In this document: positions 37,101-49,000 of the stretch, in pieces
Position numbering within the stretch: position 1 is the stretch's first letter
How the letters are laid out: each line of letters opens with the position of its first letter
Origin: Rhizomys pruinosus
Taxonomy: Eukaryota > Chordata > Mammalia > Rodentia > Spalacidae
Direction: 5' to 3'
Assembly (NCBI GenBank): GCA_009823505.1
Contig: VZQC01013731.1
Coordinates: forward strand, 1,983,945-2,047,944
Length of the DNA stretch: 64,000 nucleotides
The notes under the pieces: model-generated
Database searches by the model: none
The model's input: only the letters and a program-made list of their open reading frames with translations
What the model was told of the DNA's origin: nothing
Made by a program: the position numbers and the translations under genes

Positions 37101-40100
37101 GAGACTTCACAAATGAGGAATTAGAGATGGCTGAGAAACATCTTAAAAAGTGTTCATTGTTGTATCCCTCATCTGTGGATGCTAGTGCCAATTACCTTGT
37201 TGTAAGTATTTCTTGTGTATGGCCCCCTGAGCTTTTGTCCAAAGCAGTTGGGAGTGATGCATATTGGAAACAACACCACCAACAACAACAGAAAGGACTG
37301 AATCGAAGAACTGACTGAAACAGTGAACTTCTGCTCAAAACAGTCAACTTCCTCATGGAGAATATTGAGAAAGACTGAGAAAGAGATGAAAAGCATGTTT
37401 GGCAGAATGCATGAGCTCTGGTGGGGTGGGAGAATGGGGGGGGGCACGGGTCTAGATTTGTTAAAAAAATAAAAATAAATTTATGTGAAAAAAAAGTGTT
37501 CATTGTTGCTGGGCGTGGTGGCGCACGCCTTTAATCCTACACTTGGGAGGCAGAGGCAGGTGGATCTCTGTGAGTTCAAGGCCTGCCTGGTCTACAAAGT
37601 GAGCTCCAGGCCAGCTGGGACTAAAGAGAGACCCTGTCTCAAAAAGACTAAAAAAAAAAAAGTGTTCATTGTCACTAATAATTAAGGAAATGCAAATTAA
37701 AACCACTTTAAGATATCTCACTCCAATAAGAGTGGCTAGGATCAAGAAAACAAATGATACCAAGTGCTGGAGAGGTTGTGGGAAAAGGGGAATGCTCATC
37801 CACTGCTGGTGGGAATGTAAACTCGTACAGCCACTATGGAAAGCAGCGTGGAGAACCCTTGGAAGACTTGGAATGAACTTGCCACCTGACCCAACCATAC
37901 CACTCCTGGGTATATACCCACAAGACTCATCTTACTGCAGAGATATATGCACAGCCATGTTTATTGCAGCTCTCTTCACAATTAGCAAAGAGCTGGAACC
38001 AACTCAAGTGCCCCTCAACTGGTGAGTGGATAGAGAAAATGTGGTACATCTACACAATGGAGTTCTATGCAGTGGTAAAGAAAGATGACATTGGGGCTGG
38101 AGAGATGGACTAGTGGTTAAGAGCACCAACTGCTCTTGCAGAGGACCCGGGTTTGATCCCCAGCACCCACATGGCTGCTGAGAACCGTCTTTAACTCCAG
38201 TTCCAGGGGAATCTGACACCCTCTTCTGACCTTTGTGGCATTACACGACATGGGTACACAAACCTACATACAGACAGTACATTCATACACATTAAAAAAG
38301 ATAAAAAGAAATATGACATGATGAACTTTGCAGGTAAACGGATGGAGTTAGAAGATATCATGCTGAGTTGAAGTAACACAGTTCCAGAAAAACAAATGAG
38401 GAATGGTAACCCTCATCTGTGGATGCTAGCACCAATTACCTAATTGTATGGCAAAGTGAGCAACGTTAATGTGATCTGAAAGCAACTATGCTCTTATATT
38501 GTAGAATCCCTTAAAAAATAAACAAAAATTATGGGGCTGGAGAGATGGCCTAGCGGTTAAGAGCACCGACCGCTCTTACAGAGGACCCGGGTTCGATCCC
38601 CAGCACCCACATGGCGGCTGAGAACCGTCTGAAGCTCCAATTCCAGGAGAACTCCAGTTCCAGGGGAATCCGAGACCCTCTTCTGAACTCCGCAGCATTG
38701 CACGACACGGGTGCACAGACTTGCATGCAGACAGTACATTCATACACATACAGAAATAAAAAAAAAAAAAAATAAACAAAAATTAAAAAAAAGAAATTGG
38801 TTCAAGAGGATCCCTTTTGATGTTACATGATTTCTTTGATAATACAGACTCATTCATTAAAGAACTCGCTAAGATTCTGTCAGCCAACAAATGATTACCT
38901 TAATTTAGATTTCCTTTTTTGCCAGGCAAGTGATGCCCAGTTGAAGGAAACATTGCTAGAAGGCAGGAAGCTGGCAATAATGGGTCCCAAAGGAGCAGCA
39001 CCCAGGGGCAAGAACAGTACCTAGCTCACAATTGGGACTTGGTACAAGTCAATTCCCATTATATCCCTCCATTAATATTTATAACTACTTAAAAATAAAC
39101 TAAAGCATGATACCTGGTTTATCTTTCTGAGAGCAGCTTCTGCCTCTGGTCGAGTAATATCAGAAACATACCACTCTTCATCTAATGGATGCTGAAATAC
39201 ACATTTAATAAAACCCTGTAAATTCTGCAGGTACGTAGATAAGTGAAAAGAAAAAAATCTCAACCAATAACTTCCCATAAATCACCAACTCAATTCTACA
39301 AGGTTTGAACCATTTGTTTTCTTGACTCAAATAAAGAATCACTTAGGTCAGGCTATATAAAAGACATTTTGTGTCAACTGCTTTTTATATCAGGACACTG
39401 ATTGCAAAGCAGCTGTGATTAAGCCTTCTTTATATAATGGAACCCTTCATAAGGACAGAGTCAGAAGGACTTCTTCAGTGTCTTATATAGCATTAGCATA
39501 CTTAATGTTAACAATCTGTGTTAATGAAACAACTCAGAGACTGTTTGTTTCAAGGTCATAAACTAGGAAACATGAGAAATAGGATAATTTTTCTCATTAT
39601 TTAAGGGTCTGAAAGAACACCGAAGGAAACATTTCTGTGCATATGCACCCTCCCCTTCAGTTTTTGTTGTTGTTGTTGTTGTTGTTCACTTGTTTGTGGT
39701 GCTGGGGATCCAGTCAGGGCCTCACAAGTGGTAGGCAAGTGTTTTACAATGAGCTCCACAGGCAGCTCTCTCCCCTTTAATCAAATAACAACAAAACCAT
39801 AACAAATATAGCAGTGAATTTGACAGGAGGTTCTCAGGATCCCTTTTCTAAGGAAAGGCAAACAATAAAACATGCAGTATTACCTCTTCTTCCCCTGGAG
39901 ATGGTGGCTGAGGTCTGTTTGGGACAGGCAAGGGCAGGTTTCTGCCTTCAACTCTGAGAGGTGGTCTATTGCTGGGACCTTAAAAGTATAATGTTTTTGA
40001 AAATTGGTTTACTGTAAACCATTGCTTTTGTCTCTCATTGCACAGGTCTCACAAGTATGTCTACAATAGTAATTCCTATTTCAAGAAAACAAGGCCCATT

Positions 40101-42980
40101 TATGAAAAGTCACAGTTGCTCTATTGTGTTCTGCATATCAGTAAGAATATTTAATAAGAAGTAGACCCTTCATAGACTCCTGCAGTATCAGTGCACAGTA
40201 AATGTATTCCCAATGGCTACTGTACTGGCAATGCAGTATAAAGGGAATTCTGTCTACCTTGTCTTCACAGGAAGAGATGCGAGTACCTTGAGAATATTGT
40301 CAGCTTTTAGAACCAACATTTGCCATCTGGTCTTTCATACACTTGTTTGTTTTTATTTTTTGTGAAATGTCCTAAAATGTAGAACTGCTGAACTCACAGG
40401 CAAGTACAAACTATTTGGTCAGTCAGAATTACATCATGGAGCATCGGAAAATTACCTAGCGTTTGTGTCCCCTGAGAGTTTCTAAGATCTCAGGAAAGGT
40501 GTGCTGTGCTGACTGGGTGCCAAGGCTTTCTCTGTGTTATCAGAACAGCTGTTAAAAACAGGAAAGGTCTATTATCGGGAATGTTCTCTTAATTATTCAT
40601 TCTGCAATTGTGTATTCAGCATGATGCTGTCTAAATCTTGAGTAAGGCACTCTATGTACATATCTTTAATCCTCACAGCAAAGCAACATTGCCAGGTACT
40701 ATTATGTTTATTTTGCGTATAAGGAAATGGTCTCACCAGATCTAAGCAAGTTGTGTATAGCAGTGGGAGAGCCAAGACTCAAGCATATTGTCACCAAACA
40801 TTGCTCTGCCTATGTGAGACTGTACTGTCCAGGGCCCAGGAATCTGCATGCTACCCAGCACTTCCATGCTTAAGCACCAGGATCCACTTGACAGTACTAT
40901 GAGGAGAGGGGAGCAACTTGAGAAGGTGATGAGGTCTCCTGAGTCAGTCTTCTGGGATAGTCTGAGGTGGCCCTCCCTGTTTCTAAAGAGCAGGAAGGCT
41001 GGCCCTGAGCTGCTAGCACCTGCCTAAATAGAACACTTACAAAATGCTTATTGAATGAATGAGATTTAACACTACAGGAGAATAAGAGAGCCAAGACCTA
41101 TATTATGTGGCTGTATTTCATTCAGCTTCTGTGTCTCACAGTCAGTAGCATGAAGCTATAATTTACATACAGTACACATCTCAAACACGTTTTATTAAAA
41201 GCCACCTACTACCTTTAACATTTGGATTCTCAAGGGAGTTGTGATGGGCTTTTGAACAATATATGGCTCATTCTTTAGCTTTCTGGGGTTGAGAACCCCA
41301 TGGAGAAGACTAAGGACCAGATGTCCTACAGTCTTGGGATGAAAGGCATCAATTCTGATTAATGTACTATTCTAGAAAATTGTATTAGCAATCCCCATCA
41401 CCAATCAGAGATCTATGGATTCTGCTTTGGCAATTGTTGCTGTAAAGAAATATCTGGAACTCAGATACTTATAAGAACAAGCAGGAAATATAAATGTGGG
41501 GTTAAGAACAACGATTTTGAGGAATTCTGAAAAAATTGAGATGTATTAGGGAACTGGACCCATGTGGTACAAACAGACATGGTAATCTCCAATTTGAGAG
41601 CTTAATGGCTGCCACTGTCTAGGCACTCTCGTATGGAAGGATAGTCCAACAGAATACAATATTCATGAAAAAGGATATTATTGAGCTATAAGTCAAACTT
41701 CCTAATGTAGTTTTCTATTTATTTATTTTTTATTTTTTATTTTTTATTTTTGTCTTTTTGAGACAGTCTCCCTGTAGCCCCAGCTGTCCTGGAACTCAAT
41801 CTGTAGACCAGGCTGGCCTTGAACACACAAGGATCCGCCTGCCTCTTCCTCCCAAGTGCTAGAATTAAAGGCGTGTGCCACCACGCCCGGCAGTAATTTT
41901 CTATTTAAAAATGTGCTGATTCTGCATATGGACCATGACTATAAAAAAGTGTTCTCTTCATTCCTCATATATTGTTAAAATTTCAAGTCAATATTTAAAT
42001 ACTGGGTAATTTCACATTAAAGGCCATATTTTTAATTTCTTTTGAAAAACAAGTTAGAAAACCTGGCAGCACCAGGCCAGTTTCCTGACGTGACAAAGTT
42101 CTGCTTATTCGAATTTGGTAACTCTCCAATCACTTGACAGTCGTACACAAGCATTTTTAAAGTGGTATGTGCCACTTACTCGCTTTAAGAAGAAAAATCA
42201 ACACAATACAGTCCTACCTCGAAGGCCTGTGCTGGCAGTGGCTGCAGTGTCCTGTGGGGACCCACTAGAAATGCAGAATTGCAGGTCTCACTGGCTCGAC
42301 TGAATTAGGTCTGCTTTTAAGCAAGTCTCTGTGTGCACACTGAAGTTTGAGAACACTTAAACACCCAGAGGCAGTACTGTTGAAAATGAAAGTCCTGGGC
42401 CTCACCCTACTAAATCAGACACTTTTATTTTTTATATTTTTTCTTTGAAACAGGCTTTCATGTAGTCCAGGCTAGCTTCAAACTTGCGCTTTAGCTGGAG
42501 GTGGACTTGAACTCCTGCTGTGATCGCAGGTGTGAGCCACCGCACGTGGTTCCAATCAGGCTGGGTTCTCTTAATCTCAGTTTTTCTTTTTTCTTTGTAA
42601 TATTTTATTTATTATATGAGTGGGTTTCTTTTCATGTATGTAAGAATAACACTTGTGTACAATGCTCCCAGAGACCAGAAGAGTGAGTTGGCTGCTGAAC
42701 ATACATCATTTGGAGCTATGGACTATTGTTAACTACCATGTAAGTGCAGGGGATTGCATCCAGTTCCTCTCCAACAGCAGCTAGTGCCCTTAACTGCAGA
42801 GACAACTCTCTAGCCCTTAATCTATATTTTTGGTTTGTTCCCCAATTCATAACCTGAGAGCAGATTTATCTTAGAGACCTGAAACTGCAGAGAAACCAAG
42901 TACTGCTTGTAGCTCTCGATGGACCAATCAGGGACTTAGCTCTGTGTGGGAAGATAAGGGATTAGGGATGACCTGCTGGT

Positions 42981-43011
<31 letters not shown>

Positions 43012-46000
43012 CATCTGTGTGTCTGTACATGTGTCTGTGTTTATGTCTATGTTTGTGTGTAGTGTGGTATTTTATGTAGTGTCTTCTAACAGCCCTTGGT
43101 ACCTTATAGACATTGAATTAAATGTTGTATAAAGAAGTCACATCTTTTAGGACACAATGCCTTTACCAAAAGGCTTTGAGGGGAGTTGGGAATATACACA
43201 CATAGAAGTAGATGGAAGTTAAGAGAATATACAAACCTTGAGAGAAATATGGAGGCAGGGAGGCACTCTGCTGAAAGCCACTGTTACTGTTGAGACACAA
43301 AAGAGTGAGCTTTAATTTGGGCTGGGTGATCGGGCCACACTGGGAAGCTGGTTAAAGAGGCCAGACGGTAGATACTTCTCCCTCCGGGGCACTCCTTGCT
43401 GACCTCACGGGATGGGAAAAAGGAGGAACTTGTTCACTGTTCTGTACTGGTCCCAAGATGAGCAGACCAAAGTCTCATAAGCTTCACAACAAAAAATGGA
43501 AAGGAGTAAACTCCATTTAAAATTTACTTTTAAAACTGGACTGTGGTTTGAGGTCTTCATGTCTACAGAATGGCAAAAGAAGGAAAATATACCAATGAGC
43601 ATGTTGTATGAAACTGCTGGTGTGAAGGGAGAGGGTGGGTGGAAGGGGGAATTAAGTGGGTGCCAGATGCTGCAAAGAGGGCTGTGGAGGGCCCTGAAAT
43701 GCTGTGTGTTCCCTCCATGCTAACAGTAAAAGTCTGCTCTGGACAGCAATCCCTGTGGATGGGAGTTTTCAAGAATGAAGGAAGGGGTTGGAGCCTTGTG
43801 TGGGAAAAGGCAGAAAGAGAAAATGTCAGTCAGGGCAGAAGAGAAAGCAGCTAGAAGGAGCAGAAAAAATGGAGGGCACGAAGACCCCGGGGAAAATGAA
43901 TGATTTTAGCTATTTTCCCAGTCACTGGCAGAGGTAGACATGCCTTGCTGGACATTCCATTTTCTACAGTATACAGGGTGGGAAGTTGGACTTCTTTTGA
44001 ACACTAAAAGATTTCAGTGGATCAGGAGGCTGGAGGCTCGGGGAGCAGTGTGAGGCAGCTCACTGGCTTGTCTGGGCAGACTGATCTGGGTCTTGCTCTC
44101 TTTTCCTGTTCCTGTTCCTGTTTCTGGAGAGTCTTGTTATGAGCCTGAGAAATACTAGTTTTTGAAAAACCAAACCTGTAGACAGCAGCCATGCACAAAT
44201 TCTTAGCATCTGTCAGCTGCAAGGCACATCTGTTTCTCATCCAAGGTTCAGGGGTCCTCCAAGTACTTCAAGTAACAAGTTTCTTAATATTTGTTTGAAC
44301 CCAGCAAGTAAAAACATTCCCATTTTCTGCCAAAGTGTCCATTCCAAGGGATAATCATGGGAGAAGTCAATTCTGTCCTTTTCTAACCCATGTACAGAAA
44401 CTCGGCGAGCAACAGTGAACTGTCATGTTGTTCCCAAAGCTTAGTGTGCTCGATAGCTTTAGTGTCACCTTGACACACCTGAGTTGAGGGAGCTTCAGTT
44501 GGAGAATTGCCTCCATTGGACTGGCCTGTGGCCATGTCTGTGGGGTATTTTCTCGATTGTTGAGTGATGTGGGAGGGCACAGCCCACTGTGGGTAGTGCC
44601 ACCCCTGGGCAGATTGCTGTGTATTGTTTAAGAAAGCAGGCTGAGCATGGTCCAGAGAAGCAAGCCAGTAAGCAGGGTTCCTCCATGGCCTGCACTACAG
44701 CTTCTGCCTCCAGGTTCCTGCCCTGAGTTCCTACCTTGGTCTCCCTCTGAGATGTTGAGAGCCCAAAACACTTTCCTCCCCGAGTTAGTTTTTGTCAGAC
44801 TGTTTTGTCACAACAATTGAAAGCAAATTAGAATACTCAGTTTGCTTTTGTTTCTTGAGACAGCTCTGCCCACTGGCTCATTTCTTTTTTACTCACTCAA
44901 CCTGGCATTTACATCAACATTAGGTTGTGCTGGTAATTTCAACTGTCAACCAGACACGGCCTAGAATCTTCTAGGAAAGGAGTCTCGGGTGAGGAATTAC
45001 CTAGTTCAGGATTGTGGGGGATTGTCTTGATGGTTAATTGATGTAGGGGGACCCAGCCCACCGTGGGTACACCATGTCAGAGGCTACAACCTAAACTGTA
45101 TAAGAGTAAAGAAAGCCAGCCAGAAAACAAGCAAGCAAGAAGGCATGGGTGCACTCCTTCCTCTCTGCTCTTGACTGTGATATCATGTGACATCACAAGA
45201 ACCCAGCTACCCTTGTTCTTGCCTGGACTTCCCTGCAGTGATGGACTGTACCCTGGAATTGCCGATGAATAAATCCTTCTTCCCCTAACTTGCTTTCTGT
45301 CAAGGTATTTCCCACGGCAGTGGGAATGAAGGGGATGAACCAAGAACATAGGTAGACCAGATGTTCCATTTAGTTGGAATTTAATGATACAGCCACCAAC
45401 CTTTCTGAGAAGGTTCCCGGCAATTGAGGCGATGGGAATGTGTGCTTGGGGCTTGGCTTGGCAGATCTTGAAGGGAAAGTGTTGCAGCTCATAGCGGGCA
45501 GTGCTGGCTGGGGCAAATGTCTTTGATGTACTGTGGGGGAGAAGAAGAAAATTGAGTGGTCAACATCCAAGTGCCACCAGGAACGTTTAGACCTCCCCCT
45601 AGTCATTTTTTTTTTTTTTTTGTCTTTTTGAGACAGGGTCTCCCTGTAGCCCCAGCTGTCCTGGAACTCACTCTGTAGACCAGGCTGGCCTTGAACTCAC
45701 AAAGATCCGCCTGCCTCTGCCTCCCAAGTGCTAGGATTAAAGGCGTGCGCCACCACGCCCGGCCCTAGTCATTTTTTTTTAAAAGAAGCTGATATAAAGA
45801 AAGCCGAAAAAACATAAGAATAAATGTAATTGGAAAGTAATAGGAAAGGACCCCATTCACAAGTATTATTTCATTTCTTAAAAGTCACAATTGTATATTT
45901 TTTCATTTACCTGAAGTTGTTGATTTTTTTATCCACAGGTATAAGAGGGTATAAATGTTAGACATTTTTCTACCAAGATATGTATGCAATTTTATTTTTT

Positions 46001-49000
46001 CCATGTAGTTAGGTATTCTGTACTGTTACATATGAATGTAATAATTTTCTTTGGTAACCCACCTAAGGAATTCCATTTTTACTACAGCTATGCAGTATGG
46101 CAATTGGTATTTGTTTATATTAATTTGACAGGTATAATTGGTCATGCAGGGTTCCATACTAAGCAATTCCACTTAAATGACCAAGCAGAAAAATGAGAGA
46201 AAGAGGTGTAAGAAAGATCTGAACATACCATCATCTTCATCCTGGTAAGGAGGAAAATAATAAAAGATATTAGCTTATCATCAATACGCAATTTCTAAGA
46301 AGACATTTCTCAATTATATGTGTCTAGCTCTTTCTTTTAGCACAGTTATAACTCTTCATAATAAACACATTGTGGAGAATTTTCTAGAACTTCTGCCCCA
46401 CTTAACAAACCAGCTGGAACTTGCTAAGTGGTTTATGAGTTTCTAATATAAGCAATCATTCAAGGACACTCCAAACTGAGATTCTCCTCATATGCCCAGC
46501 TTGAAATAGGTTCTGAGATTCTTAACAGGGCTCAGATATAATAATATTTACAATAACTATGATGTAACCGAAAGATTCATACATAACATTTCACCATTTT
46601 AATCTGCCTTGTGAGCCAAAGAACAGGCTATTTCCTCTTGCCCTCAGATAAGGAATGAGATTCAAAAGGACAAAACAATTTTGTCATTGACTAGAGAAAC
46701 CCAAGGGCTAGCTTGAACTCATTTGTTAGGCCAACCCAGTGGTGATGAAATATCACATTCTTCAATTCATTGTTACATGTGCCTACCATTTGTTAAGTGC
46801 TTTTTAATAAGTTTCCTACCGTCAGACCTACTACTACTCAGAATCACTCATCCCAGTGAACAACCTGGAGCCTCGGCAAAGGACCACACAAATAAACCCG
46901 CAGGAGGGCTCTCCTCAACCTCACTCTTCTTCAACGCTGATGCTCCCATGTCCCCTCAGGTTCAAGAAACCACCACTCCCGGATTCTCATGATGAGAGTT
47001 AATCCTTCCAGAGACAGTGCTTTAGGAATGTAATGGCACCCTTGCTGCCCACACTGCCCTATATCTCTGCAGCCCAAGCTGTTGTCCTCATTGTCCCTGC
47101 TGGCTAGGCTCTGATGGCATGTCCTCGCATTTTTAAAGACATTTCTTTTTTTTTTTTTTTAATTGATGTTTTGTGTATTTCAGTATATCATTTCTCAGTT
47201 CCATTTAGACATATTCCCCTTTCCCTTCCCCCTTCCCCACCCCAGATCATGCACTCTGCCATAACTGTCCTGCATCTTTCTCTCAGTCTTTTTATTTCAG
47301 TTCTTTTGTTGTTGTTTTCTCCAACTTGTATTGCTACAGTATATATACATAAATATATACATACCCATATCACTTGAATTGGAAGATTTTTTTTTCCTAA
47401 AAGCCATCATGTTTTCCTTAAGGAAGTGCTCGAAGGTTCCTCCTTGGCAATCCCAAGCAACCATCAATCCTGCACTTTGCTCCACATTTGGGTCTTTCCC
47501 TCTCTCGATCCCCCAAATGAAGTCCAGTAAACATGTGTCCTGTCTCAATCCTCCTGTACTGGCCTCCATGATACAGCCCAGGTAGTCCAACAATAGCAGT
47601 CTATATTCTGATGAGGCTGACATCCCCTTAGCTGTTTAGTCCACAAGCTGGGTGTCTCAGTAGTCCCCATCTAGCATTGAAGGATTGGAGAATTCTTGGA
47701 GAGACATGAGTCCTCAGTCCATATTGGACATTTCTAATACAAGAAAGAACCTGGGCTTTCTTCTAAAGTGACCCTGGTCTGTGTCCTCTGCACCATTCAA
47801 GGATCATCACGGATTTCACCTCTCTCATGACGTCCCCACAGAGCTCACTTTCTTCCTTTAGCCTGCACAGATCATTCCATGGTCTGCAGTTTTGCCTGTT
47901 TGATGTGGGGATGCCTGTCTCTATAGTCCAACAAATATAGAATCTAACAGAGGGCTATGGAAACATCAACCATCGTTGGCAAGCATCTGATCAGGGATAG
48001 ACATCTATGGTAGACATCAAAAAGTATAGAGTGGGCCCCAGCGAGATGGCTCAGGGGTAAAAATATGACACAAGCCAAATGACCTATGTTTGATCTCCAA
48101 AACCCATATAAAAGTGGAAGAAGAAAACTAACTGCACAGCTGTCTTTTAGTCTCCATATTCATGCTGAGACATATGTGTTCCCCTTACACAGTCATAGAC
48201 TAATAACAACAATAACAATAATTTAAAATTGTTTTTTGAGGACAGGGTCTTCTTATAGCCCCAGCTGGCCTGTAACTCACTCTGTAGACCAGGCTGGCCT
48301 TGAACTCATAGAGATCCACCTGCCTCTGCCTCCAGAGTGCTAGGATTAAAGGTGTGCACCACCATGCCCTGCCTAAAGATGGTTCTTAGCCACCATGTGG
48401 GTGCTGGGAATCTAACCTGTGTCCTCTGCAAGAGCCGTCAGTACTCTTAATCACTGAGCCATCTCTCCAGCCCCAATAATTTAAAATCATTAAAAAGACC
48501 CCAGAATATAGAGAAACCCAAAGTGGCTTATATTTAGATGCAGATTTGTTATCTGTGCAACTTTGAGAATCTTTTTCTTTCTGAACTTCAGTTTCCTCCC
48601 ACTGAGAGAAGAACGGTTCCCCACAGGGTCATTAGTCGCAAAGCATAAAGAAAGCTAAGAGTGAACAGCCAACCTTTGTGTGAGCCTGAGGGAATGAACG
48701 GGACTTGGGCCTTCCAGTGTGAAAATTGAGAAAGTCCCAGAAAACAACTGGCATTTGTGCTGGTTAATTTTTGTTGTCTACTTGACCCAAACTAGAATCA
48801 CTCTGGAAGAGGGGACCTCAGCTGAGGCCTGTGGGCATGACTGTGGGCATTTTCTTAATTGCTGGTTTATGTAGGAGGGCTCAGCACACTGTGGGCAGTG
48901 CCGCCCCTGGGCAGGTCGGCCTGAGCTGCACAAGGAAGACAACTGGGCAAGCCAGGGAAAGCAAGCCAGTATGCAGCGTTCCTCCATCGTCTGCTTTGGT

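Larger units (their letters stand above)
35340..38510 (+). mobile_element. 5'-truncated L1 (ORF2 fragment) with three nested insertions
   Basis: Starting around 35340, this is the reverse-transcriptase part of ORF2 in broken frames ([25 protein letters not shown], then downstream C-terminal ORF2). The catalytic FADD-type motif reads SAND (~35978), so a metal-binding aspartate is lost in addition to frameshifts. Insertions are a short L1 3' end (37157-37492), a B1 (37507-37660) and a B2-type SINE (38093-38305). The L1 3' end is near 38510. It is a dead copy in an LCP2 intron, antisense to the gene. Confidence 0.92.
39980..43230. other. LCP2 intron
   Basis: Holds a B1 (41733-41893), an old B1/B2 pair (42424-42816), a MER5A-like piece at 42225-42420 and the (GT)n tract. 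A similar old piece lies at 40790-40900. No further exon found. Confidence 0.6.

Noticed and set aside
37669..38025. 118-codon plus-strand frame
   Set aside because: It is a piece of L1 ORF2 C-terminal sequence.
11344..38776. tRNA-like heads (GGTTCGATCCCC) considered as tRNA genes
   Set aside because: They belong to B2-type and ID-like SINEs with A-rich tails and target-site duplications and lack a full tRNA cloverleaf.
40261..40330. Possible LCP2 exon near accttgagaatattg on the minus strand
   Set aside because: The missing segment [16 protein letters not shown] was instead found with exact phase at 43237-43286.
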